Assembly: GCA_016218925.1 (NCBI GenBank)
Contig: JACRCR010000004.1
Coordinates: 1-42,644 of the forward strand
Source of the DNA: Deltaproteobacteria bacterium
GTDB lineage: Bacteria > Desulfobacterota > Binatia > UBA1149 > CAITLU01
Direction of reading: 5' to 3'
DNA: 42,644 nucleotides
The translations under genes and the position numbers were made by a program. Position 1 is the first letter of the stretch; every line of letters starts with the position of its first letter. Below, piece after piece: positions 23,903-31,990 of this stretch. Below the pieces are notes generated by a model. It saw only the letters and a program-made list of their open reading frames with translations, had not been told where the DNA came from and did not search any database.

Positions 23903-25938
23903 ACCGCTTCCTTCCTCGGCATCCAGGCTCCGGCCTCGTCGTACTCCACGTGGTAGGTGGTGTGCATCAGATGGCGGAACTCCGCTACCGACTTCTCCTT
24001 GCCGGGCTTCAGGAAGCCCGGGTGTTCGGAGGCGTACCACAGAACGTCCTGGGTGAGGTCGCGCCCATGCACGCCGTTGACGACGAACACCGGCACGTCG
24101 GCGAGGAAGAACTTCCAGATGTCGATCTGCGCTTCGAGGCGGTCGAGCACGATGCGGCCGAGGGCTTCGTCGCCGTTCATCAGCGCGGCGACGTCGCCGG
24201 CCTTGGCGGCATCGTAGGCGGCCAGCAGACGATCGCCGACCACGCCCTGGCTGATCAGCAGGCTCGAGAGGTCGGTATAGTCGTTGTAGAAAGGCTGGAA
24301 CGAACCGTCCGGCGCTCCGCCCTTGAGCAGGAACTCCAGGGCCTGGCTCTGGCTCAGGCGGCGGATGACGAAGTCGTACTCCGCGTCGCGCTCGAGCAGC
24401 ACCACGGTGGAGATCTGGTGCACGTCGCGGTCGCAGTAGTAGGTATCCGAGTCGGGGTCGTAGAGCAGCCGCTCGTCGGGATACTCGTGGGTGACGCGGC
24501 CGAGTCCGCTGCGATCACCGGCGGCGCCGTAGTCGGCAGTGGCGTTTTCGATGATCGGCTCGGTTTCGGCCAGGATCAGGTCGCGACCGAGCAGTCCGCG
24601 CGAGCGCATGTAGAAGAAGCGCTCGGACGGCCACGCATCCCACTGCGACTTGCCCGAGGGCACGATGTGAACCCAGTCGTCCTGGCAGATGTAGCCGACG
24701 ACGGCGAGGATCTCTTTGGCCTTCTTGCGGTCGTTCTTGTGCTCGATGGCGTAGCGGCGCTCGAGTTCGAGGCGTCGCTCGTGGCTGTTGCGCTCGGCCC
24801 AGAACGTGGCTCCGTCGGTCTTGCCGGCGCCACTGGCGCCGAGCATGACCGTGGCGCCGCCGGTGCTGCTCAGGATCGCGCACGAAGCGTGGGCCGACAG
24901 CACTTCGGCGCGGGCCATCACCGTGGAGACGCCGGCGTGGATGCCGCGGCTCTTGATCTCGCCGTGGTAGTCGGTGTTGATCGTGATCACGTAGATCGCG
25001 TCACCGATCTCCTCGAGCGGGCAGGCATACAGGAAGCACGAGGGCGGCAGCGACTTCGAAGCGCCGTCGAAGAACTGCGAGTCTCGCAGCCGGCTCGGCA
25101 GCCCCAGCGTCATCGGATTCTGCTTGCGGGCCTTGAGCTGGGCGACGAATTCCTTGTAGGCGCGCTCGTTCGGAGGGATGCCGACCACCGAGATGACCCT
25201 CACCATCGGGACCGGCTTTTCGAGCAGGCGGAAGCGTTCCTCGAGCGCGGTCTGGAGCTCGAGGGCCACGGGGTCGTTGAGCTGGAAGAAGTTTGCCTGA
25301 GTGGTGCGATAGAGCTGGGCGACGTTGCCGCGATGCTCGCACTGCACGCCGGCCGAGAGGAAGCGGGCGCGCAGCGTCTTGTCCTCGGACAGCACGTTCA
25401 TGGCTTCGAGCCAGGCGCGGGCTTCCTTGACGTCACGGTCGTGGGTCTTCTTGTCGATGCGCGCCACCAGACGCTCGGTGAGCGTGGACTGGGTGGTGTT
25501 GTGCGAGTTCAGTACCGGACCGACCGTGGGATCCTCGGCGGTCTCGGCGTCCTGGCGCAGCATGATGTCGCCGCGGTCGCTGACGCCGATCTCGCGCAGG
25601 CCCGGGTTGTGGCGGATGTACAGACCTCCGAGCGCGATCAGCCGGCCGATCTGAACCTTGGCGCCATCGGATGGCTTGGCAGCCTCGGAGCTCAGTTGCG
25701 AGACTTCGGCCGGAATGATGTACGAGGCCAGTTGCTTGGTCATGTCCGAGGTGTAGACGCGCACTCGCTGGCCGAGGTCAGTGACGGTGATGCCAGCGTC
25801 GCGAATGCGATCGACGTCGAGCGCACTCTCTTCGGCCATCAGCAGGCGCCCCTGGGTGTCGCGCGCCAGTTTGCGCGACGAGACCGCCTTGGGCTTGAGA
25901 AAGCGTTCCATGCGTGTCGACGATACGGTCTCTTCCAT
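23899..25938 (-). CDS. PEP-carboxykinase-like P-loop protein
   Basis: The protein is 679 aa from ATG at 25938; a TTG at 25956 would add six residues. The middle part follows the ATP-type PEP carboxykinase pattern: TDYHGEIKSRGI, AHASCAILSS, then the P-loop GASGAGKTD (GLSGTGKTT in PEPCK) and an Asp pair in ICQDDWVHI in place of the kinase-2 IGDDEH. The about 300 N-terminal residues and the C-terminus are unfamiliar to me. It may be a PEPCK-fold kinase rather than a metabolic carboxykinase, as with HPr kinase, which shares this fold. No carbon-metabolism partner is adjacent. Cytoplasmic. Confidence 0.6.
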   Translation of the reverse strand: MEETVSSTRMERFLKPKAVSSRKLARDTQGRLLMAEESALDVDRIRDAGITVTDLGQRVRVYTSDMTKQLASYIIPAEVSQLSSEAAKPSDGAKVQIGRLIALGGLYIRHNPGLREIGVSDRGDIMLRQDAETAEDPTVGPVLNSHNTTQSTLTERLVARIDKKTHDRDVKEARAWLEAMNVLSEDKTLRARFLSAGVQCEHRGNVAQLYRTTQANFFQLNDPVALELQTALEERFRLLEKPVPMVRVISVVGIPPNERAYKEFVAQLKARKQNPMTLGLPSRLRDSQFFDGASKSLPPSCFLYACPLEEIGDAIYVITINTDYHGEIKSRGIHAGVSTVMARAEVLSAHASCAILSSTGGATVMLGASGAGKTDGATFWAERNSHERRLELERRYAIEHKNDRKKAKEILAVVGYICQDDWVHIVPSGKSQWDAWPSERFFYMRSRGLLGRDLILAETEPIIENATADYGAAGDRSGLGRVTHEYPDERLLYDPDSDTYYCDRDVHQISTVVLLERDAEYDFVIRRLSQSQALEFLLKGGAPDGSFQPFYNDYTDLSSLLISQGVVGDRLLAAYDAAKAGDVAALMNGDEALGRIVLDRLEAQIDIWKFFLADVPVFVVNGVHGRDLTQDVLWYASEHPGFLKPGKEKSVAEFRHLMHTTYHVEYDEAGAWMPRKEAV

Positions 25939-26126
25939 GCTCGATACCCTGCTCAAAAACGTCTGAGAAACCCGCGCTCCTACAGTATTCGTCGCAGTGC
26001 GTCAAACGCCGGTATTTATGGATGGTCCCACGCCGAATCACCGAGCTTGCCCCGGCAGGGTGGGACGAGCGACGCCGGCGAGAGAGGCCGCGCCGCGGGG
26101 GCGCACCATGACCGAGGTACTCGAGC

Positions 26127-27077
26127 GTGACTGAGAGGGTCCTGGTGGCCGGCTGCGGAGCGGTCGGCTCGGTGGTGGCTTGCCTGCTCGGCGAAGCCGG
26201 TCTGGAGGTCGACGTGCTGGGCCGCGGCGAGCACCTGGGCGCGATCGGCCGCCGGGTGGGCGGCGGGATCGAAGTCGAAGGGATCTGGGGCCGGCACCAC
26301 TCGGTGCCGAACAGGTGCTTCGACGATCCCGCCCAGGCCGGTCTCGGGTACGACTGCGTGCTGGTCGCCTGTAAGTCCTTTCAGACCGAGGCTTTGGTCT
26401 TGGCGATCGGCGCCGAGCGCCTGGCCGCCACGGGCCGGGCCATCTCGCTGCAGAACGGGCTGGGCAACTTCGAACGCCTGGCGGCGGTGTTCGGCGACGA
26501 ACGCTCGCTGGCCGCGCGGGTGATATTCGGCGGCGAGGTAACGCGACCGGGCCGGGTGCGCGTCACGGTCGAGGCCGAGGCGCTGCTGATCGGCCATCCA
26601 AGCGGCCGGCGCGATGCGGGTGCCGACCACTGGGCCGCGGTGCTAGACGCGGCCGGGGTTCGCTGCCGGACCACCGACAACGTCATCGGTGCGCTGTGGG
26701 GCAAGGTCTTCTACAACGCGGCGCTCAACCCGCTCGGCGCGCTGCTCGGCCTGCGCTACGGTCGCCTGGCCGAGGACGACCAGCGACGGCGCGTGATGGA
26801 CCGCGTGATCGACGAGGCCTACGCCGTGGCAAGCGCCGAAGGGGTCTCGCTGCCGTGGCGCAGCGCCGCCGAGTACCGCGCCCACTTCTACGGCAACCTG
26901 TTGCCGCCCACGGTCGAGCACCGCTCCTCGATGCTGCAAGACCTCGAGCGTGGCCGCCCCACCGAGATCGACGCGATCTGCGGTGAGGTGGTGCGGCGCG
27001 GGGACGCACACGGCATCGACGTTTCCGCCAACCGCGTGCTTCTGGCACTCGTCAGTGCTCGCTCAGGCCCGGCCTGA
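26127..27077 (+). CDS. panE: 2-dehydropantoate 2-reductase family protein (ApbA/PanE)
   Basis: The protein is 316 aa starting with GTG at 26127. The N-terminal Rossmann motif VLVAGCGAVGSVVACLLGEAG binds NADP. ACKSFQT, SLQNGLGNFERL and the catalytic-lysine segment ALWGKVFYNAALNPLGALLG fit ketopantoate reductase, which reduces 2-dehydropantoate to pantoate for coenzyme A. TEIDAICGEVVRRGDAHGIDVSANRVLLALV near the end is also typical. The family contains paralogues with other ketoacid substrates, so pantothenate synthesis is likely but not certain. It is first in a tight plus-strand operon; 10 bases separate it from the JAMM gene. Confidence 0.85.
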   Translation: MTERVLVAGCGAVGSVVACLLGEAGLEVDVLGRGEHLGAIGRRVGGGIEVEGIWGRHHSVPNRCFDDPAQAGLGYDCVLVACKSFQTEALVLAIGAERLAATGRAISLQNGLGNFERLAAVFGDERSLAARVIFGGEVTRPGRVRVTVEAEALLIGHPSGRRDAGADHWAAVLDAAGVRCRTTDNVIGALWGKVFYNAALNPLGALLGLRYGRLAEDDQRRRVMDRVIDEAYAVASAEGVSLPWRSAAEYRAHFYGNLLPPTVEHRSSMLQDLERGRPTEIDAICGEVVRRGDAHGIDVSANRVLLALVSARSGPA

Positions 27078-27087
27078 AGCCCGATCG

Positions 27088-27555
27088 ATGAAGATGGCGA
27101 CACTGAGCCGCGCGGCGATGGACGAGATCAGGCGCCACAGCGCCGAGGAATTTCCCGACGAGTGCTGCGGAGTGGTGGTCGCCGACGCGGCGGGGCGCCA
27201 ACGGGTGATGCGGGTGCGCAACATCCAGAACGAGATGCACGCCAAGGATCCGGAGCGTTATCTGCGCAGCGCGAGAATCGCCTACGCTGGCCACCCCGGC
27301 GACCTGCGCGTCGCGCTCGAGGTTGCCGACGCTGCGGGATCATCGCTGGTCGCCTTCTACCACTCGCACCCCGACCACGACGCGTACTTCTCGGACGAGG
27401 ATACCGCCCAGGCCACGCCGCTGGGCGAGCCGTCCTATCCGGACGCGCTGCAGATCGTGGTCTCGGTCTACGACCGCGAGGTCAGGACCATCAAAGTCTT
27501 CGCGTGGTCGGAGCGGGCTGGTGCCTACGTCGAGGCGGCATTCGAGGAGAAGTGA
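27088..27555 (+). CDS. JAB/MPN (JAMM) metallopeptidase, M67 family
   Basis: The protein is 155 aa from ATG at 27088. The JAMM zinc motif is complete: Glu in EFPDECCGVVV, then HSHPDHDAYFSDED (H-x-H-P...S-x-x-D). Bacterial members such as Mec and QbsD trim or release ubiquitin-like sulfur carriers of the ThiS/MoaD type. Here a MoaD with residues beyond its Gly-Gly lies 3.7 kb downstream on the same strand, a plausible substrate (inference). It lies 10 bases after panE and 3 bases before the hydrolase gene, so the three are probably one transcript. Confidence 0.85.
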   Translation: MKMATLSRAAMDEIRRHSAEEFPDECCGVVVADAAGRQRVMRVRNIQNEMHAKDPERYLRSARIAYAGHPGDLRVALEVADAAGSSLVAFYHSHPDHDAYFSDEDTAQATPLGEPSYPDALQIVVSVYDREVRTIKVFAWSERAGAYVEAAFEEK

Positions 27556-27558
27556 CCG

Positions 27559-28332
27559 GTGAACGATTCAAAGTCGGACAAACACGCCAGGGTCGGCAAG
27601 CTCGACGTCCACTACGAGTTGGCCGGTCCGGCCGGCGCACCGGTGGTGACCTTCGTGCACGGGCTGGTGGCGTCGCTCGAGCACTGGGCACCAGCAGCCG
27701 AGGCGCTCGTGGCCGAGGGGTTTCGCGTGCTGCGCTACGACCTGCGCGCCCACGGTTCCACGACGGCGCTTCGAGAACCTTGCTCGCGTCACGATCTTGC
27801 CGCCGATCTGGTCGGCTTGATGGAAGTGCTCGGTATCGCTCGTTCGGCGGTGGTGGGGCATTCCGCAGGCGGAGTCATCGCGCAGCAGACCGCTCTGGAT
27901 TTCCCCGGTCGCGTTTCGGCTCTGGCGCTGGTCGGTACCTCCAGCGCGTGTAACGACAAGGCTGCCGCCTGGTACTCGCAGTGCATCGAGGTCGCACGCG
28001 ACCGAGGCGGCGGCGCGCTGATGCAGTTGATGGGCAGCAATCCCGAGAGGGCGGCGGTGCCAGACGGTGCGGGCATCGTGCCGGTGATCGAAGCGATGCG
28101 CAGTCTCAACACCGACCCTCTGACCGAGCGGCTGCGCGAGCTTCACGTTCCGACGCTGATCATCGTCGGTGACGAGGACTTTCTGGGTGTCGGCGGCTCG
28201 GTGATCCTCAGCCGCGCCATCGCCGGCAGCGAGCTCGAGATCGTCCCCGAGCGCGGTCACGGTATCTACTACGAAGCCCCGGACTGGTTCGCACGGAGGC
28301 TCGGCGTCTTTCTCGCCAAGCACCTGCTCTGA
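27559..28332 (+). CDS. Alpha/beta-hydrolase fold esterase or lactonase
   Basis: The protein is 257 aa with GTG start at 27559. It shows the oxyanion region FVHGLVASLEHW, the nucleophile elbow GHSAGG, an acid in IIVGDEDFLG, and the catalytic His in ERGHGIYYEAPDWF. The layout is like 3-oxoadipate enol-lactonase (PcaD) and related soluble esterases, without lid insertions. No aromatic-degradation genes are near, so no substrate is proposed. It is the third gene of the panE-JAMM operon. Confidence 0.85.
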   Translation: MNDSKSDKHARVGKLDVHYELAGPAGAPVVTFVHGLVASLEHWAPAAEALVAEGFRVLRYDLRAHGSTTALREPCSRHDLAADLVGLMEVLGIARSAVVGHSAGGVIAQQTALDFPGRVSALALVGTSSACNDKAAAWYSQCIEVARDRGGGALMQLMGSNPERAAVPDGAGIVPVIEAMRSLNTDPLTERLRELHVPTLIIVGDEDFLGVGGSVILSRAIAGSELEIVPERGHGIYYEAPDWFARRLGVFLAKHLL

Positions 28333-28439
28333 AGAGCGGGCGGACCGGCATTTCCTGGCGGTGTTTCCGAAGGGCCCACGTCGGGTTCCGCGATCGCCTC
28401 GCCGTTGACAGAAAAACAGGAAGACGGCAGACGGGGTTT

Positions 28440-28658
28440 GTGGGAACACGTCTTTCGACCGACCTTGCGGATCCGCGTCTCGTGAAGCTTCTGAAGCTCG
28501 AAGCCCACGAGTCCGACACCACCATCAAGGAGATCCTGACCCGCGCACTGGAAGCCTGGTTCGCCGACAGACTCGAGAACAAGGCGCTGGCCAAGCTCGC
28601 CGAATCGTCGTTCAGCGAATGGGACGACCCGCGCGACGCGGACTACGACCGACTGTGA
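28440..28658 (+). CDS. Antitoxin of a PemK/MazF-type pair
   Basis: The protein is 72 aa with GTG start at 28440. The N-terminal half resembles a short ribbon-helix-helix DNA-binding antitoxin, and the acidic end SEWDDPRDADYDRL is typical of antitoxins that wrap the toxin. Its TGA overlaps the toxin GTG (GTGA at 28655-28658), the usual arrangement for co-translated pairs. It probably neutralises the toxin and represses the operon. TTGACA at 28405 lacks a matching -10 element. Confidence 0.7.
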   Translation: MGTRLSTDLADPRLVKLLKLEAHESDTTIKEILTRALEAWFADRLENKALAKLAESSFSEWDDPRDADYDRL

Positions 28659-28999
28659 CCCCCGGTAACGTCGTTCTCGTCCGATTCCCGTTTGCCGATC
28701 CGGACACCACCAAGAAGCGACCGGCTCTGGTCCTTGCGCGTACAGCCCGTTCGCCCCGCAATCGCCTCGTAACGCTGGCCATGCTCACCAGCCAGATCGA
28801 GGCGCTTCGAATCGATGGCGATGTCGAGCTCGCGAATTGGCAAGAGGCCGGCCTCCTGCATCCGAGCCTGTTGCGCATGGCGAAGATCGCGACTGTGGAC
28901 GAAGATCTGGTGGAGAAATCGATCGGCGATCTCTCCAAGGCCGACCGGAAAGCCGCGCGAGCAGCCTTTCAGCTATTGTTTGCGGCCTGGCTCCGCTGA
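28655..28999 (+). CDS. PemK/MazF-family endoribonuclease toxin
   Basis: The protein is 114 aa from GTG at 28655. The N-terminus PGNVVLVRFPFADPDTTKKRPALVLA is the PemK/MazF SH3-like barrel signature, including the Arg-Pro before the ALVL strand. RLVTLAMLTSQIEALRIDGDVEL and LLHPSLLRMAKIATVDEDLV also fit. MazF toxins cleave mRNA at short sequences. It follows its antitoxin with a 4-base overlap. The call is firm; the cleavage site is unknown. Confidence 0.85.
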   Translation: MTPGNVVLVRFPFADPDTTKKRPALVLARTARSPRNRLVTLAMLTSQIEALRIDGDVELANWQEAGLLHPSLLRMAKIATVDEDLVEKSIGDLSKADRKAARAAFQLLFAAWLR

Positions 29000-29056
29000 C
29001 GTTCGAAGCGCGAGGGGTGCGGCGGATTGCAGAGGTGGTCCGTGTTCCGGCCGCGC

Positions 29057-30397
29057 TCAGACGCCGGCGATCTGGCGGCCGCTGAGGGTGTGCGACGTGA
29101 CGGCTTCGATGAGCACTCTTGCGAGGTCGCCAGGCTCGGCGCCGGCCGGTTCGAAGCAGACCGTTCGGTACTGAGGGTCCTTGCCGGCCAGCCAGTGCTC
29201 CTGGCGCCTGGCCGCGCCTTCGACCAGCACTTCGACGACACTTCCGATCAGGCTTTGGTGGATGCGCAGGGTGCGCGCCTGCTGCTCAGCGATCAGACGT
29301 TCCAGACGGCGGACCTTGTCCGGCTCCGACAGCGTCTCTGGCGTCTTGAACGAACGGGTTCCCTCACGCGCCGAGTACTTGAACATGAAGGCGTGGTCGA
29401 AGCCGATCTCCTCCATCAGACTCGAGGTCGCTTCGAAGTCTTCTTCGGTTTCCCCCGGGTAGCCGACGATGATGTCGGTGGAGAGTGCCAGTCCGGGGAT
29501 GGCGCTCCGAAGGCGCTCGACCAGCGCGCGGAAGTCGGCGACGGTGTGACCGCGCAGCATCGCTTCCAGGATAGGGTCGGAACCGCTTTGCAGCGGCAGA
29601 TGAATGTACGGCGCGAGCTTGGCGCACTCGGCCATCGCACTGATGGTCGAGTCGGTGAAATCGGCCGGGTGCGGCGAGGTGTAACGGATGCGCTCGATTC
29701 CGTCCACCTGACAGGCCATGCGCAGCAGTTCGCCGAAGTCGACGCCGTCGTGGCGGTAGGCATTGACGGTCTGGCCGAGCAGAATCACTTCCTTGTAACC
29801 CTGCGCGGCGATGTCGCGAAGTTCTTCGATCAGCACCCCGGCCGGCAGACTGCGTTCGCGGCCGCGCACGAACGGCACCACGCAGAAGGTACAGAAGCGA
29901 TCGCAGCCGCGCATGATGGTGAGCCACGCGCGCAGCCCCTCGCCGCGCACCGGCGACAAGCCCTGGTAGGTCTCGCCGCGATCGAGCTGCACCGCGGCAG
30001 CCGGTTGGTCGGCTTCGAGCAGATCGGGAAGCCGCCGGTAGCCGTCGGGACCCACTATGAAGTCGAGCCCCGGAATCGTGTCGAGCAGGTGGTCGCGGTG
30101 GTGCTGGGCCATGCAGCCGGCCAGCCCGATGCGCACCGGCTTGTCGCTGCGCCGGATCGAGATGAGTTGCCGCACCCGATTGGCGACTTTGTCTTCGGCG
30201 TGTTCACGGATCGCGCAGGTGTTGAGCAGAATGACGTCGGCCTGCTGCGGATCGCCGGTGCTGCGGTAACCGCGCCCGCGCAGCACGCCGGCGATCAGTT
30301 CGCTGTCGGCGACGTTCATCTGGCACCCATAGGTTTCCAGATAGAGGCTGGGTGCGGCCGACACCGCCCCGGGCGTAGTAACTGACAGCGAAGCCAC
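29057..30397 (-). CDS. miaB: tRNA-2-methylthio-N6-dimethylallyladenosine synthase MiaB
   Basis: The protein is 446 aa starting with GTG at 30397. The UPF0004 domain has three conserved cysteines, C25 (YGCQMN), C61 (LLNTCAIREHAEDK) and C95 (GLAGCMAQ). The radical SAM cluster is C165-x3-C169-x2-C172 (RGCDRFCTFC). The C-terminus is a TRAM domain (GSVVEVLVEGAARR... TVCFEP). It adds the methylthio group to A37 of tRNAs that read UNN codons, using two 4Fe-4S clusters and SAM. It is monocistronic as far as the window shows. A repeat cluster lies just upstream. Confidence 0.93.
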   Translation of the reverse strand: MASLSVTTPGAVSAAPSLYLETYGCQMNVADSELIAGVLRGRGYRSTGDPQQADVILLNTCAIREHAEDKVANRVRQLISIRRSDKPVRIGLAGCMAQHHRDHLLDTIPGLDFIVGPDGYRRLPDLLEADQPAAAVQLDRGETYQGLSPVRGEGLRAWLTIMRGCDRFCTFCVVPFVRGRERSLPAGVLIEELRDIAAQGYKEVILLGQTVNAYRHDGVDFGELLRMACQVDGIERIRYTSPHPADFTDSTISAMAECAKLAPYIHLPLQSGSDPILEAMLRGHTVADFRALVERLRSAIPGLALSTDIIVGYPGETEEDFEATSSLMEEIGFDHAFMFKYSAREGTRSFKTPETLSEPDKVRRLERLIAEQQARTLRIHQSLIGSVVEVLVEGAARRQEHWLAGKDPQYRTVCFEPAGAEPGDLARVLIEAVTSHTLSGRQIAGV

Positions 30398-30423
30398 GCG
30401 CCTGCGTACCGCCCGGATGAAAG

Positions 30424-30555
30424 GGGGTCAAGTCGCGGCTTGCGACTTGCCGCGTTGGCAGGGGGTCTGGCAGGGGGTCAAGTCGCGGCTTGCGACTTGC
30501 CGCGCGCTCGGCGCGCCAAAGCAGGGGTCGAGTCGCGCCTTTCGATTTGCCGCGG
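30424..30555. repeat. Three-copy palindromic repeat with 50-bp period
   Basis: Two identical 32-bp copies (30424-30455, 30474-30505) and a third with about six changes (30524-30555) are spaced exactly 50 bp apart. Each perfect copy begins GGGGGTCAAGTCGC and contains an 8-bp stem, CAAGTCGC with GCGACTTG, around the loop GGCTT. The 18-bp gaps differ. It lies between the divergent miaB and moaB genes. It resembles REP-type intergenic repeats. Confidence 0.75.
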
Positions 30556-30616
30556 CCTCAGCGCGCGTACCAGTGATCAGGTTGGACAGGCCTCGCGCCT
30601 GTGGAATGACAGGGCC

Positions 30617-31225
30617 GTGAGTCAGACGCCGACCAACCGAAGTTCGCGAGAGTCTTCGTCCCACCACGGGAGCGCCGGCGCTGCGCCGCACGCCGCGCCG
30701 GCGCACTCTTCTCACCACCGCGACGACCGCGCCGGGGTGCGCTGCGCGATCGTGACCGTGAGCGACACGCGCACCCCTGACACCGATGGATCGGGCACCG
30801 AGATACAGCGGCTGCTGCAGAACGCGGGCCACGAGGTCGTTGATCGGCGGATCGTGCGCGACGACCCGGCGCTGGTGCGCGAGACCGTCGTCTCGCTGGT
30901 CGCCCGCGGCGATGTCGAGGCGGTGATCACCAACGGCGGTACCGGCATCGCCGCGCGCGACAATACCTACGAGGCGGTCGCGCAGCTGCTCGACAAGCGC
31001 ATCGACGGTTTCGGCGAACTCTTCCGCATGCTCAGCTTCGGCGAAATCGGCGCGGCCGCGATGCTGTCGCGCGCGGTGGCGGGTGTGGTCGGTTCGACCG
31101 CGCTGCTGTGCGTGCCGGGCTCGACCGCCGCGTGCCGGCTGGCGATGGAGCAACTGATCCTGCCGCAACTCGGGCACATGGTCGCGCTGGCGCGGCCGCC
31201 GCTGAGGGAGGGCACTTCGCGGTGA
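30617..31225 (+). CDS. moaB: Molybdenum cofactor biosynthesis protein MoaB/Mog-type
   Basis: The protein is 202 aa if GTG at 30617 is the start; the first 40 residues are a poorly conserved His/Ser/Ala-rich leader. The MoaB fold begins at VRCAIVTVSDTRTPDTDGSG. The ligand loop AVITNGGTGIAARDNTYEAV, FGELFRMLSFGEIGAAAMLSRA and LLCVPGSTAACRLAMEQLILPQLGHM are all characteristic. MoaB/Mog adenylate molybdopterin before molybdate insertion. It is first in moaB-moaD-moaE, with GTGA overlap to moaD. A longer start upstream would run through the repeat array and is unlikely. Confidence 0.88.
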   Translation: MSQTPTNRSSRESSSHHGSAGAAPHAAPAHSSHHRDDRAGVRCAIVTVSDTRTPDTDGSGTEIQRLLQNAGHEVVDRRIVRDDPALVRETVVSLVARGDVEAVITNGGTGIAARDNTYEAVAQLLDKRIDGFGELFRMLSFGEIGAAAMLSRAVAGVVGSTALLCVPGSTAACRLAMEQLILPQLGHMVALARPPLREGTSR

Positions 31226-31494
31226 CTCTGAAGGTCCTGTACTTCGGCATCGTGCGCGAGCGGCTCGCGCGCAAGCAAGAGGACGTCGAGTGCGACGACG
31301 GCGCCACGGTCGGTGATCTGATCGCGCTGCTCGCCGAGCGTCACAGCCTGCTGGCGCTCGGCGCCGGCTCGCTGCGGGTAGCGGTCAATCGAGAGTACGT
31401 CGGCAACGAGCACCGCCTGCAGGCGCGCGACGAAGTTGCCATCATCCCGCCGGTAGCGGGCGGAACGGGAGAGAGCCGTGTTTCGTATCGTTGA
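31222..31494 (+). CDS. moaD: Molybdopterin synthase sulfur carrier MoaD with C-terminal extension
   Basis: The protein is 90 aa from GTG at 31222, overlapping moaB by four bases. The beta-grasp features VLYFGIVRERL, GATVGDLIALLAERH, AVNREYV and DEVAIIPPVAGG match MoaD. In the family the last two residues are Gly-Gly, which are adenylated by MoeB and turned into a thiocarboxylate. Here nine more residues (TGESRVSYR) follow before the stop, which lies 17 bases inside moaE. Either the tail is removed, for instance by a JAMM peptidase such as that at 27088, or this copy does not act as a normal sulfur carrier. No nearby stop in another frame would restore a GG end. Confidence 0.82.
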   Translation: MTLKVLYFGIVRERLARKQEDVECDDGATVGDLIALLAERHSLLALGAGSLRVAVNREYVGNEHRLQARDEVAIIPPVAGGTGESRVSYR

Positions 31495-31972
31495 AGAACC
31501 GATCTCGATCGAGAGTCTGGCGAGTACCGTCGGCGATCCCGACGCGGGCGCGATCGTCACGTTCGTCGGCACTACGCGTGCCACCAACCGCGGCCGCCGA
31601 GTCCTGAAGCTCGAATACGAGGCCTACGCCGAGATGGCGGTGTCGGAGTTCGAAACGATCGGTACACAGGCTTGCGCGCGCTGGGCGCTGACGCGGGTAG
31701 CGATCGTACACCGCGTCGGAGTGGTGCCGCTCGGTGAGGCCAGCGTGGTCATCGCAGTGTCGGCGCCGCATCGCCGCGAGGCCATCGAGGCTTGCCACTT
31801 CTGCATCGACCGCCTCAAGCTGGTCGCGCCGATCTGGAAGAAGGAGTACTTCGAAGGCGGCGAAGTCTGGATCGGATCGCTGGCCGATTGCGATCACGGC
31901 GACGAAGATCATGACGAAGACGACCATGACCACGGCGACGGTCACAGCCACGGCGACGGCCACGGTCACTGA
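31478..31972 (+). CDS. moaE: Molybdopterin synthase catalytic subunit MoaE with His/Asp-rich tail
   Basis: The protein is 164 aa from GTG at 31478. It converts precursor Z (cPMP) to molybdopterin with MoaD. GAIVTFVGTTRATNRGRRVLKLEYEAY, HRVGVVPLGEASV and CIDRLKLVAPIWKKEYFEGGEVWIG are diagnostic, the last holding the catalytic lysine pair. Unusually, the final 28 residues are almost only His, Asp, Glu and Gly (for example DHDHGDGHSHGDGHGH), like metal-storage tails of nickel chaperones. The gene starts 17 bases inside moaD and converges on a membrane protein gene 18 bases later. Confidence 0.92.
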   Translation: MFRIVEEPISIESLASTVGDPDAGAIVTFVGTTRATNRGRRVLKLEYEAYAEMAVSEFETIGTQACARWALTRVAIVHRVGVVPLGEASVVIAVSAPHRREAIEACHFCIDRLKLVAPIWKKEYFEGGEVWIGSLADCDHGDEDHDEDDHDHGDGHSHGDGHGH

Positions 31973-31990
31973 CCGCGTGTAGGATCGCTG

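Noticed and set aside
26025-26066. Inverted repeat GTCCCAC/GTGGGAC between the PEPCK-like and panE genes
   Set aside because: The stem is only 7 bp around a loop of about 28 bases and has no T-run. It may be chance in this base composition.
28405-28442. Promoter TTGACA before the antitoxin
   Set aside because: The -35 is perfect but the sequence 16-18 bases downstream has no resemblance to a -10 box.
30424-30555. CRISPR array
   Set aside because: Only three copies, gaps of 18 bp, one degenerate copy, strong internal palindrome and no cas gene. It fits a REP-like repeat better.
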